Origin: Flammeovirgaceae bacterium
Lineage (GTDB): Bacteria; Bacteroidota; Bacteroidia; Cytophagales; Cyclobacteriaceae
DNA: 64,000 nt
Reading direction: 5' to 3'
Assembly: GCA_021298355.1 (NCBI GenBank)
Contig: JAJTEH010000003.1
Location: forward strand, 124,001-188,000
The notes below the pieces were generated by a model that was not told where the DNA came from, searched no databases, and saw nothing but the letters and a program-made list of their open reading frames with translations. This document shows positions 15,537 to 24,195 of the stretch, in pieces. Position 1 is the stretch's first letter. Each line of letters opens with the position of its first letter. Both the position numbers and the translations under genes were made by a program.

Positions 15537-16061
15537 GTGCTAGATACCCTCATTACGTCTAAAACCAGGTTGCGCTTGCTGTTAAAATTCTTTACAAACA
15601 GTAAGTCGTCAGCCTATTTGCGAGGGTTAGCCGATGAGTTTGGCGAATCTACAAATGCCATCCGATTAGAGTTAAACAATTTAAGTAAAGCCGGATTATT
15701 AACCTATGCCGAAAACGGCAGAACAGTAGAGTACAAAGCTAACACCACGCATCCACTATATAACGAGATCAGCAGCATAGTTCATAAATATTTGGGTTTA
15801 GATAAAATTGTAGAACAGATAGTACATAAACTAGGCAAAGTACAAGAAGCCTATTTAGTAGGAGATTATGCAAAAGGACTGGATAGCGGAACAATTGAGT
15901 TATTAATTGTAGGAGAAATAGATAAAGAATATTTGCAAAAGCTGATAAGCAAAGCAAAAACAATAGTAAAGAGAAACATAAAAGCGAAAGTTATTTGTGA
16001 GTCTGAAAAAGAGCAAAGCTTGCAACATAACGGGCACTATATGCTACTCTGGAAAGAATAA
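15537..16061 (+). CDS. Winged-helix regulator with degenerate nucleotidyltransferase-like domain
   Basis: 174 residues. The N-terminal half is an ArsR-like winged helix (LRLLLKFFTNSKSSAYLRGL, then NAIRLELNNLSKAGLLTYAE, wing VEYKANT). The C-terminal half reads AYLVGDYAKGLDSGTIELLIVGEIDKEYL, which follows the MNT-type nucleotidyltransferase pattern GxxAxGxxSxxxDxxLLIVG, but the catalytic Asp pair is replaced (SGTIEL), so activity is unlikely. Similar proteins often stand in front of Cytophagia polysaccharide loci. Start GTG at 15537 follows the terminator closely. A regulatory role over the glycan locus is inferred from position. Confidence 0.7.
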   Translation: MLDTLITSKTRLRLLLKFFTNSKSSAYLRGLADEFGESTNAIRLELNNLSKAGLLTYAENGRTVEYKANTTHPLYNEISSIVHKYLGLDKIVEQIVHKLGKVQEAYLVGDYAKGLDSGTIELLIVGEIDKEYLQKLISKAKTIVKRNIKAKVICESEKEQSLQHNGHYMLLWKE

Positions 16062-16308
16062 ACGTACTGTAAAGTAAGTTGTAAAGTAAATGAAATGGCA
16101 CCTACTCACTGTGACTGAGGAGGCGGAGCTTTAAATAAACCTTATTATTTGATACAAAATTGAGAGATATAAAATGATAGAGCGATACAGTTCAATTTAT
16201 ATTAAAGATTTTCAATCTTATTTCTTACGTCTTATGTCTAAAGTCTTCTTCAGTTAACAAAAATTGCTTTCCAAAATAAATAATGATAATTTACTACATT
16301 AACATGCC
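16062..16308 (+). promoter_or_regulatory. Leader region in front of the glycan locus
   Basis: 247 bases without a gene. It contains an imperfect hairpin CCTACTCA/TGAGGAGG (about 16100-16123), a GC-richer island in otherwise AT-rich DNA, and no TTTG/TAnnTTTG pair that I can identify. It is long enough to hold the promoter and an untranslated leader of the wza operon, where a UpxY-like antiterminator could load. No intrinsic terminator with a T run is seen in it. Confidence 0.4.
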
Positions 16309-17118
16309 ATGAGCCAATCAAAAAATATACTGATACCTGTACTGATGTTGTTGCTGTTGGCATCGTGCGTACCAAATAGAAAAATTCTCAACTTACAGAA
16401 AGGAGATGTAAACAAAAACATTCCTAAAAAGGATACTATACTTCGTACCTACGATATGGTTATAAACGAGTATAAAATTCAACCTTTAGATATGTTGAAT
16501 ATACAGTTCGAAACCTTAAGCGAAGATAACAACGCATTTGATTTTTTGGATAAGCTGGCTCCGCAAGCTTTGGGTGGTGGTGGCCAGGGCAATATGCTTG
16601 CCTTAAGTGGAATATTTGTTAACCCCGAAGGTTTTGTGGCCTACCCTGTTTTAGGTAAAATCAAGGTGGCAGGCTTAACCATATTCGAAGCTGAAAGAGA
16701 AATAGGAAAAGTAGCAGCACAATATGTACCCGATGTTGTTGTGCGCGTGCGTATGTTAAATTTCAGATTTACCATAATGGGCGAAGTAAACGTAGGAGAG
16801 CGCGTATTGGTAGCCAGCAACCCAAGGTTAACCATGATGGAAGCGATAGGAATGGCAGGAGGATTAACGGATTTGGCCGATAGAAGTAATATTAAATTAG
16901 TACGACAAAGAGGAGACGTTTCAGAAATCATCTACGTCAATATTCTGGAAGAAAAATTTATTCAGTCGCCATACTTTTACATACAGCAAAACGATGTGAT
17001 CATTATTCCTCCTCTCAAGCAAAGACCATTCAGGAAGTATTTTGTTCAAAATCTGGGCATACTATCAACCACACTTTCTTTTGCCGCTCTCATTATTTCT
17101 TTAAGCAACAACAACTAA
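16309..17118 (+). CDS. wza: Wza-like polysaccharide export lipoprotein
   Basis: 269-residue outer-membrane polysaccharide export protein. The signal peptide ends in the lipobox LLASC (MLLLLASCVPNRK), so the mature protein is lipidated at Cys21. It has the Poly_export domain (YDMVINEYKIQPLDMLNIQ ... NPEGFVAYPVLGKIKVAGLT) followed by an SLBB domain (ITIMGEVNVGE-like FTIMGEVNVGE, then MMEAIGMAGGLTD). A C-terminal hydrophobic stretch LSTTLSFAALIISL is unlike E. coli Wza but frequent in Bacteroidota members. First structural gene of the glycan locus, two bases upstream of wzc. Confidence 0.92.
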   Translation: MSQSKNILIPVLMLLLLASCVPNRKILNLQKGDVNKNIPKKDTILRTYDMVINEYKIQPLDMLNIQFETLSEDNNAFDFLDKLAPQALGGGGQGNMLALSGIFVNPEGFVAYPVLGKIKVAGLTIFEAEREIGKVAAQYVPDVVVRVRMLNFRFTIMGEVNVGERVLVASNPRLTMMEAIGMAGGLTDLADRSNIKLVRQRGDVSEIIYVNILEEKFIQSPYFYIQQNDVIIIPPLKQRPFRKYFVQNLGILSTTLSFAALIISLSNNN

Positions 17119-17119
17119 C

Positions 17120-19513
17120 GTGACAACCAACGATACACTATACAACACACAGGAAGTTGTACATACAAAACCACCTCTTGTAAATGTAAAACGAGTAGTA
17201 GCTCGGTCTCTCCGTTTCTGGTATTTATTAGTGGCCAGTGTATTGGCCGGGTTAGCAATTGCGTATGTGGTAAACAGGTACACCACCCGTATTTATCCTA
17301 TCAAAGCATCGATAATAATAAAAGAAAATGAAGAAAATTTAGGCGCAAAGTTTTTATATAACAACGAGCTTGTTAATCCATACCGTAACCATCTTAATGA
17401 AGTATACATTATGAAGTCCTATCCGCTTTTACAAGAAGTGGTAGAATCTCTTCATCTGGAAATTTCTATGTATAAGGAAGGTGATATTAAAACAACAGAG
17501 TATTATAATCCTGAGTTTCCGTTACAAATTCGGTTGGCAAAAAATTATAAACAATCCGGTAGGCCATTCTTTATAAAAATTCTGGATGAACAAACTTTTC
17601 AAATATACTACGAAGGATTAGATAACGATACCAAAGAAGCACAACAACTACGAAATCTTCATTTTAATGATAGTATACAAGTAAACGGCTTTAAATTTTA
17701 TGCACACAAAAAAGGCAACGTAGGAGAGCATGCAGGAATTCCTTACCTGGTTGTAATTCGCGATTCGGAAGTAGTTGCGCACCAATACTCATCAAGATTA
17801 AAGCTAACATGGGCAGAGCTGCAATCGTCAGTGTTAGATTTAGAAATTCAAGGAGCCGTGCAAAGAAAAGAAATAGATTTTCTAAGCAAATTCATTGAAC
17901 GATATCAATTGTATGATGTACAAAAGAAAACCCGTGAATCTAAAATGGCAATAGCTTTTTTAGACAGACAATTACAAGTAATTGGAGACTCTCTACAACG
18001 TTACGAAGACGAAGTGGTTAATTTTAAAAAGCAAAATGTAACGGTAAACTTAAAGGCAGAAACTGACAGACTTTATCAAAAAATGCTTTCATTAGAAGAA
18101 CAGAACTTTCAATACAGACTAGCAGAGAACTACAATAACTATGTTCTAACACTTTTAAAGCAAGAACGGTTAAATGATGTTTTCACTCCTCAAAGTGTTG
18201 GTATACAAGATCAAGTCTTGGCTGGATTGATAACAGAACTATTAGCTGAGCAAGCAGCAGTTAATTTATACCAGAATAATTCGCAAAGGGGGGTTGATAA
18301 AACATCTGAAAATCCAGCACTCCAAAGTAAATTACAAAAAATAGCTATCCTCAAGCAGGATATTGCGAAAGCTATTTCAAATGCAAAAGCTACGCAAGAA
18401 ATAAATCAGCAGTTTGTAAGAAACCAGATTGCAATAATCGAAAATCAATTAAGAACAATACCTAATACTGAAAGAAAGCTCGCCAACATTCAGCGTAATT
18501 TTACTTTAAGAGAAAATCTTTACATGTTTTTATTACAAAAGCGTGCGGAGGCAGGATTATCAGAAGCTTCCACAACATCTGATATAGTTGTAGTAAATCC
18601 ACCTACAGTAGGAGGCGCAATTACTCCTAAAACTTCACAAAACTATTTAGTTGGCACCTTACTCGGCTTTCTTATTCCAATTTTCATTTTTATAGTAATT
18701 GAAATTTTAAATGATAAAGTTCAATCGCGAGAGGATATTGAGTTTATGACAACCGTTCCCGTAGTTGGTGGTATTGGCCATAACAGAGAAGTTGAAACAT
18801 TGGTGGTAATCAATAAGCCACGTTCTTCTATGGCAGAGTCTTTTCGTGCACTACGCTCGAATTTAAATTACTTTACTGAAAACAAAAGCAACCAGGTGTT
18901 TATGGTTACCTCTTCTTTACCGGGAGAAGGAAAATCATTTACGAGTTTAAATTTGGCAAGTGTATTTGCTTTAGCCGGAAAGAAAACGTTATTAATTGGT
19001 GCCGATTTGCGCAAGCCTAAGTTGTATGACGATCTGGGTTTAAAAAATGATTTAGGACTAAGCCAGTATCTTTCCAATCTGGCTACCTTAGATCAGGTTA
19101 TTCAAACATCTGAAATTGAAAATTTAGATATGATTGCAGGTGGTGCTACACCTCCGAACCCAAGCGAGTTGTTACTTAAATCACAAATGAAAGAATTAGT
19201 AGAGCATTTACGCCAACGTTATGATTTCATCGTATTAGATACACCACCTATGGGGTTAGTTACAGATGCTTTTGTGTTAGCCGACTTAGCTAATCATATA
19301 CTGTTTGTTGTGCGCCAAGGCTTTACACCAATGCCCGTGCTGCAATCGCTAGAAGAATATCACCAACGAGGTAAGCTACAAAACATAAGCATTGTATTTA
19401 ATGATTTACGAAAATCCGGCTTAGGATATGGCTATGGAAGTTATGGGTACGGCTATGGGTACGGCTACGGTTACGGCATCTACAAGAACAATGAAAGTTC
19501 ATATTATAATTAA
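17120..19513 (+). CDS. wzc: Wzc-like polysaccharide co-polymerase and tyrosine autokinase
   Basis: 797-residue inner-membrane protein. An N-terminal Wzz domain has a first membrane segment (FWYLLVASVLAGLAIAYVV), a long periplasmic coiled-coil region and a second membrane segment (YLVGTLLGFLIPIFIFIVIE). The cytoplasmic BY-kinase follows with Walker A SSLPGEGKSFTS near residue 597, Walker A' LIGADLRKP and Walker B FIVLDTPPMG. The tail is an almost pure alternating Tyr-Gly repeat from about residue 770, the probable autophosphorylation cluster. It controls chain length and export with Wza. Start is GTG, two bases after wza. Confidence 0.93.
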   Translation: MTTNDTLYNTQEVVHTKPPLVNVKRVVARSLRFWYLLVASVLAGLAIAYVVNRYTTRIYPIKASIIIKENEENLGAKFLYNNELVNPYRNHLNEVYIMKSYPLLQEVVESLHLEISMYKEGDIKTTEYYNPEFPLQIRLAKNYKQSGRPFFIKILDEQTFQIYYEGLDNDTKEAQQLRNLHFNDSIQVNGFKFYAHKKGNVGEHAGIPYLVVIRDSEVVAHQYSSRLKLTWAELQSSVLDLEIQGAVQRKEIDFLSKFIERYQLYDVQKKTRESKMAIAFLDRQLQVIGDSLQRYEDEVVNFKKQNVTVNLKAETDRLYQKMLSLEEQNFQYRLAENYNNYVLTLLKQERLNDVFTPQSVGIQDQVLAGLITELLAEQAAVNLYQNNSQRGVDKTSENPALQSKLQKIAILKQDIAKAISNAKATQEINQQFVRNQIAIIENQLRTIPNTERKLANIQRNFTLRENLYMFLLQKRAEAGLSEASTTSDIVVVNPPTVGGAITPKTSQNYLVGTLLGFLIPIFIFIVIEILNDKVQSREDIEFMTTVPVVGGIGHNREVETLVVINKPRSSMAESFRALRSNLNYFTENKSNQVFMVTSSLPGEGKSFTSLNLASVFALAGKKTLLIGADLRKPKLYDDLGLKNDLGLSQYLSNLATLDQVIQTSEIENLDMIAGGATPPNPSELLLKSQMKELVEHLRQRYDFIVLDTPPMGLVTDAFVLADLANHILFVVRQGFTPMPVLQSLEEYHQRGKLQNISIVFNDLRKSGLGYGYGSYGYGYGYGYGYGIYKNNESSYYN
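19424..19479 (+). repeat. Short tandem repeat encoding the Tyr-Gly tail of Wzc
   Basis: Imperfect 6- and 12-base repeats of the type GGCTATGGGTAC encode GYGYGSYGYGYGYGYGYG. In-frame unit gain or loss here would change the number of phosphorylatable tyrosines without breaking the protein. Confidence 0.7.
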
Positions 19514-19524
19514 ATAATTTAGTC

Positions 19525-20538
19525 ATGCTACGTGGCAAATCAATATTAATAACAGGAGGCACTGGTTCACTAGGAAGAGCGTTAACCAAAGCAATTCTAA
19601 ATAAGTACCCCGACAGTAAGAAACTCATCATTTTTTCAAGAGATGAACAAAAGCAATTTCAGATGTCTTTTGAATTTCCATCTGATAAATTTCCTCAGAT
19701 TAGATTTTTTATTGGCGATGTAAGAGATAAAGAACGTTTGTTAAGAGCCTTTAAAGATGTGGATTATGTGATACACGCTGCTGCCATGAAGCATGTACAC
19801 TTAGCAGAGTATAATCCTGATGAATGTGTGAAGACTAATGTTTACGGAGCGCAGAACGTAATTCACGCTGCTCTGGAAACTAAAGTTGAACGAGTAGTTG
19901 CCTTATCTACCGATAAAGCATGCGCACCAATCAATTTGTATGGCGCAACAAAACTAGCTTCAGATAAATTATTTATTGCTGCTAACAACATTACCGGATG
20001 GAATCCTATTCGGTTTTCTGTTGTTCGCTATGGCAACGTAATGGGTTCTAATGGTTCTGTAATTCCATTTTTTCTAAACAAGAAAAAAGATGGTGTATTA
20101 CCTATTACAGATCCGGCCATGACACGCTTTAACATTTCGTTACAAGGAGGAGTAGAAATGGTATTGCATGCGCTTGAACATGCCTGGGGCGGAGAAATAT
20201 TTGTGCCGAAAATTCCGTCCTATAAAATACTAGATGTAGCTGAAGCCATTGCACCAAATGCAAAAAAAACGATTGTAGGCATCAGGCCCGGAGAAAAAAT
20301 TCATGAAGAAATGATATCCGAATCAGATTCATTTTATACATACGATCTGGGAAAATATTACACTATTTTACCTGCTGTTCCAAAATGGAATCTGCTGGAT
20401 TTCATCAAACATTTTAATGCAGTTAAAGTAAAAGAAGGCTTTAAGTATAATTCGGGCGAAAACACATCATGGGAAACTGTAGAGAGTTTACGAAAGTTAA
20501 TTAAAGAGCACGTAGAACCAGATTTTATTCCAAACTGA
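19525..20538 (+). CDS. pseB: UDP-GlcNAc 4,6-dehydratase (inverting), PseB
   Basis: Catalyses the first step of pseudaminic acid synthesis: dehydration and C5 epimerisation of UDP-GlcNAc. The 337-residue extended SDR has the Rossmann motif ITGGTGSLGRAL at the N terminus, DVRDKERL, HAAAMKHVHLAEYNPDE, and the active-site region STDKACAPINLYGATKLASDKL with the altered SDR triad of this family (Asp-Lys in place of Ser-Tyr). It is the small soluble dehydratase type, unlike the long membrane-bound PglF type at 47576. It starts 11 bases after wzc and overlaps pseC by one base. Confidence 0.94.
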   Translation: MLRGKSILITGGTGSLGRALTKAILNKYPDSKKLIIFSRDEQKQFQMSFEFPSDKFPQIRFFIGDVRDKERLLRAFKDVDYVIHAAAMKHVHLAEYNPDECVKTNVYGAQNVIHAALETKVERVVALSTDKACAPINLYGATKLASDKLFIAANNITGWNPIRFSVVRYGNVMGSNGSVIPFFLNKKKDGVLPITDPAMTRFNISLQGGVEMVLHALEHAWGGEIFVPKIPSYKILDVAEAIAPNAKKTIVGIRPGEKIHEEMISESDSFYTYDLGKYYTILPAVPKWNLLDFIKHFNAVKVKEGFKYNSGENTSWETVESLRKLIKEHVEPDFIPN

Positions 20539-21746
20539 TGAATCCAATACCTTACGGAAAACAACACATTACGCCAGAAGATATTCAGGCGGTTGTTGAA
20601 ACCTTACAATCAGAATTTTTAACGCAAGGGCCTAAAATTAAAGAATTTGAAGAGGCATTCGCTAAATATATAGGTGTACGTTATGCAGTAGCTGTTGCAA
20701 ACGGAACAGCAGCTCTACATTTATGTACCTTAGCGCTATCCGTTAAACCCGGACAAAAAGTAATTACAACTCCTATTACGTTTGCAGCTTCTGCTAATTG
20801 TGTGCGTTATTGTGGAGGCGAAGTAGTCTTTGCCGACATCAATCCTGAAACTTATCTGATCGACATCAATAAAGTTAGAAAGCTTTTGGAAGATGCTCCT
20901 AAAGGAACATACCAGGGTTTAATACCAGTTGATTTTGCCGGTAGAGCGGTAAACTTAGAGGAGTTTCGACAAGTAGCAGATGAATATGGTTTATGGATTA
21001 TTGAAGATGCTTGCCATGCTCCTGGTGGATACTTTATAGATAGCAAAGGGCAACAACAAAATTGTGGTAATGGAAATTTCGCTGACTTAGCTATTTTCTC
21101 CTTTCATCCGGTAAAACACATTGCTTGCGGAGAAGGTGGGATGATTACTACTAATGATGAAAAATTATACAGAAAACTATTAACACTTAGAACGCATGGT
21201 ATCACACGCGAAACTTCATCATTTACGAACACATTAGATTTTGCTATAGGTAACGCTAAAGAAGCGACTCATCAGCAACCAGCAACCAGTTACCCCATGT
21301 GGTACATGGAAATGCAAGAACTAGGTTTTAATTACAGGCTAACTGATTTTCAAGCTGCCTTAGGTTTAAGTCAATTAAAAAGAGCAGATGCTGGCATTGA
21401 GAGAAGACGAGCCATAGCAAAAAAATATCAGGATGCCTTTAGCAATAAATCTTTTGTTAAAGGACAGTCAGGCAATATAGAAGGACATGCCTATCATTTA
21501 TATGTTATTCAAGTAGAAAACAGATTAGGCCTCTACCAACATTTGAGAAGCAAAAATATATTTGCACAAATACATTACATACCCGTGCACCTCATGCCTT
21601 ATTACAGAAGTTTAGGCAACAAGGAAGGAAGCCAGTCACATGCTGAAAAGTATTATCAACATTGTTTAAGTTTACCAATGTATCCTTCATTATCAGAATC
21701 GGATTTAAACTATGTGATTAAAACAATCGCAGACTATTTTGAGTAA
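20538..21746 (+). CDS. pseC: UDP-4-amino-4,6-dideoxy-N-acetyl-beta-L-altrosamine transaminase, PseC
   Basis: PLP-dependent DegT/DnrJ/EryC1/StrS aminotransferase that aminates the PseB product at C4. 402 residues with a substrate entry motif FLTQGPKIKEFEEAFAKY, FAASANCVRYCGGEVVFADI, EDACHAPGG and FSFHPVKHIACGEGGMI, where the Lys of HPVKH is the presumed PLP lysine. The N-terminal IPYGKQHITPEDIQAV is typical of PseC. It overlaps both neighbours (pseB by one base, aldo/keto reductase by eight). Confidence 0.94.
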   Translation: MNPIPYGKQHITPEDIQAVVETLQSEFLTQGPKIKEFEEAFAKYIGVRYAVAVANGTAALHLCTLALSVKPGQKVITTPITFAASANCVRYCGGEVVFADINPETYLIDINKVRKLLEDAPKGTYQGLIPVDFAGRAVNLEEFRQVADEYGLWIIEDACHAPGGYFIDSKGQQQNCGNGNFADLAIFSFHPVKHIACGEGGMITTNDEKLYRKLLTLRTHGITRETSSFTNTLDFAIGNAKEATHQQPATSYPMWYMEMQELGFNYRLTDFQAALGLSQLKRADAGIERRRAIAKKYQDAFSNKSFVKGQSGNIEGHAYHLYVIQVENRLGLYQHLRSKNIFAQIHYIPVHLMPYYRSLGNKEGSQSHAEKYYQHCLSLPMYPSLSESDLNYVIKTIADYFE

Positions 21747-22581
21747 AATCGGAAAAATAGGATTAGGTACAGTTCAATTCGGTATCGATTACGGTATATC
21801 TAATGTGTCCGGAAAAACACCTGCCAACGAGGTAAAAAAAATTATCGAAACTTGCCTCGATAATGGAATTTCAATTTTAGACACTGCTTCAGCCTATGGA
21901 GATGCCGAAAAAGTTTTAGGTGAAATCGGAATTGCAGGTTTTAAAATTGTATCCAAGTTTATGCCAACTGATACAAGTGAACAATTGAAAAATCAATTGG
22001 TTGACTCATTAAAAAATTTAAATATCTCTCAGCTTTACGGCTATTTGGCACATAGACCACTTGATTTATTAACAAATAACTGGACATGGAAATTTCTTCA
22101 GGATCAAAAATCTAGTGGAACAATAAAAAAAATTGGATATTCTTTGAATAGTACATTTGAGCTACAAAAATTACTTGATAGTAACATCATTCCAGACATT
22201 ATACAATTACCATATAATTTTCTAGATAGACGTTTTGAAAAACATTTTGAATATCTCAAGCAAAATGGGGTTGAAATTCATGCACGATCAGTTTTTTTGC
22301 AAGGATTATTTTTTTCAGATGTTTCAAATCTTCATTCTTTTTTTAATCCTGTTAAAGATATCTTAATTGAGCTTCAGCGTACAACACCTAATTATAAGGA
22401 AGAGTTATTAGATTTTGTTTTAGCAAACCCAAACATAGATTTTGTTATAATGGGCGTAGAAACTTCAAAGCAGTTATTGCAAAATTTAAAAAATGCATGC
22501 AATGATTACAATCATTTAAAAAGTAAAGCGCCAGGCATGATAGATGAGAAAATTTTAGTTCCTTCCAATTGGCCAAAGTAA
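21739..22581 (+). CDS. Aldo/keto reductase in nonulosonate cluster
   Basis: 280-residue TIM-barrel oxidoreductase. Visible marks are IGLGTVQFGIDYGISN near the N terminus, ISILDTASAYGDAEKVLG with the catalytic Asp and Tyr, LYGYLAHRP, and a C-terminal NADPH-binding part VIMGVETSKQLLQNL. Start is a TTG overlapping the pseC end. It is not part of the classical pseudaminic acid pathway, though such reductases do occur in nonulosonate clusters of Bacteroidota; it may modify the sugar or make a variant. Substrate unknown. Confidence 0.85.
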   Translation: MSKIGKIGLGTVQFGIDYGISNVSGKTPANEVKKIIETCLDNGISILDTASAYGDAEKVLGEIGIAGFKIVSKFMPTDTSEQLKNQLVDSLKNLNISQLYGYLAHRPLDLLTNNWTWKFLQDQKSSGTIKKIGYSLNSTFELQKLLDSNIIPDIIQLPYNFLDRRFEKHFEYLKQNGVEIHARSVFLQGLFFSDVSNLHSFFNPVKDILIELQRTTPNYKEELLDFVLANPNIDFVIMGVETSKQLLQNLKNACNDYNHLKSKAPGMIDEKILVPSNWPK

Positions 22582-22588
22582 AGAGAAG

Positions 22589-23359
22589 ATGAATACGTTC
22601 GATTTAAGAAATAAAGTCATAGTAATCACTGGAGGCACTGGTCATTTGGGAAATGCCATTGCTAAATCATTATCGCTACACAATGCTACAGTTTATTCGT
22701 TAGGAAGAGAATTACGAGCATTTGAAAAAGCTTTTGGTACAGATACCATTGTTAAGTATTTAAACTTAGATCTTTCATCAACTCTGTCAATTTCAAGTGC
22801 TTTTTCTGAAGTTGTTAGAATAGAAGGCAAAATAGATGTGCTTATAAATAATGGATTTTATTCACGTGGGCAGTCACCGGAAGAAATGAGTGATAAAGAT
22901 TTTTTATTTGGTATCGAGGGTACACTATCAAGTACATTCAAGTGTATACGTGAAATTATACCTTATTTCAAATCACAAAGTTCAGGTAAGATTATCAATG
23001 TTTCTTCTATGTACGGATTAGTAGCTCCAGACTTTGACGTATATCAAAACTCACCACAGTATCTTAATCCACCCCATTATGGGGCAGCAAAAGCCGGGAT
23101 TATTCAGCTAACAAAATATTATGCATCTTATTTAGGGCAGTTTGGAGTTCAGGTAAATGCTGTTACGCCAGGCCCTTTCCCTTCTTACAAAGTTCAAAAA
23201 GATAAGGAATTTATTAAGCAACTTTCTGGTAAAACATTATTAGGTAGAATCGGTAAGCCTGAAGATTTAGTTGGTGTTTTTATTCTTCTGGCTTCCGATG
23301 CTTCTAATTTTATAACAGGACAAAATATTATAGTAGATGGAGGTTGGACAGTTAGATAA
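22589..23359 (+). CDS. SDR family oxidoreductase in nonulosonate cluster
   Basis: 256-residue classical short-chain dehydrogenase. Cofactor motif is ITGGTGHLGNAIA, NNG is in LINNGFYSRG, catalytic Ser in NVSSMYGL, the YxxxK motif is HYGAAKAG, and the C terminus has TGQNIIVDGGWTVR. It sits seven bases after the aldo/keto reductase and its end overlaps the next gene. Like its neighbour it lies outside the textbook Pse pathway; a keto-sugar reduction or C-7/C-8 epimerising role is possible. Confidence 0.88.
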   Translation: MNTFDLRNKVIVITGGTGHLGNAIAKSLSLHNATVYSLGRELRAFEKAFGTDTIVKYLNLDLSSTLSISSAFSEVVRIEGKIDVLINNGFYSRGQSPEEMSDKDFLFGIEGTLSSTFKCIREIIPYFKSQSSGKIINVSSMYGLVAPDFDVYQNSPQYLNPPHYGAAKAGIIQLTKYYASYLGQFGVQVNAVTPGPFPSYKVQKDKEFIKQLSGKTLLGRIGKPEDLVGVFILLASDASNFITGQNIIVDGGWTVR

Positions 23360-24182
23360 TAAAAAGATAGGTTGCATCATTCAAGCAAGAATGAGTTCAA
23401 CAAGACTTCCAGGTAAAGTGTTATTGCCAATTCCCTTTCCTGATGGAAAACCCTTACTTGGCCTTATCCTGGATAATCTTGCAGATGTTTTTAAAGAAGA
23501 ACAGATAATTGTGGCGAGTTCTTCAGATAAAGAAAATGATGTTATACAAGAGTATTGCGAAAAGCGAAACATAAAATGTTACCGAGGCAGTGAGCATAAT
23601 GTTTTAAGTAGATTCGTAGCACTTCAGAATGAATTTAATTTCGAACATATATTTAGGTTTACAGCGGATAATCCGATTATAGATATCAAAATTCTTTTAG
23701 AATTTCTTAAGTGGCACATTAAAGAATCAAACGATTATTCTACTTCAATGGGACTTCCGCTAGGAATGAATTTTGAAGTATTTAAAGGAGTAGCATTGTT
23801 AGAGTCTGTTAAACACGCAGATTCAGATTTTGATAAAGAACACGTAACACCAGCATTAAAAAGAGAAAACTGTTTTAAAAAAGGGTATTTTAAAACTGAA
23901 TTTGATTATACCAGTAAAATAAGATTAACTGTTGATACAGTTGAGGATATACTTTTAATTAGTACTTATAGAAAGCTAAGTTTAATTACTAATTTATCTG
24001 GAATGAATTTGGTTAACTATACTCTAAGTTCATATCCTTGGTTAAATGAAATAAACAAACAGTTGATTCAAAAGAATTCGTGTAGTGAAGAGAAAGATGA
24101 AATTCAAAATGCTATTTCTATTCTCAGACAATTAGAGTATAATAAATCAGCTTTTTATTTATCTGAAAAGTTAAGTAGTTAA
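23337..24182 (+). CDS. SpsF/PseF-like cytidylyltransferase
   Basis: Expected to activate the nonulosonic acid with CTP to the CMP-sugar used by glycosyltransferases. The N terminus has the nucleotidyltransferase signature CIIQARMSSTRLPGKVLLPI. Also present are VASSSDKENDVI, CYRGSEHNVLSRF and FRFTADNPIID with the metal-binding Asp, all typical of COG1861 (SpsF) proteins, which replace PseF in some clusters. The ATG used overlaps the SDR gene by 23 bases; the signature begins only at about residue 10, so a start slightly downstream cannot be excluded. Confidence 0.82.
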   Translation: MEVGQLDNKKIGCIIQARMSSTRLPGKVLLPIPFPDGKPLLGLILDNLADVFKEEQIIVASSSDKENDVIQEYCEKRNIKCYRGSEHNVLSRFVALQNEFNFEHIFRFTADNPIIDIKILLEFLKWHIKESNDYSTSMGLPLGMNFEVFKGVALLESVKHADSDFDKEHVTPALKRENCFKKGYFKTEFDYTSKIRLTVDTVEDILLISTYRKLSLITNLSGMNLVNYTLSSYPWLNEINKQLIQKNSCSEEKDEIQNAISILRQLEYNKSAFYLSEKLSS

Positions 24183-24195
24183 AGAATTTATTCGA

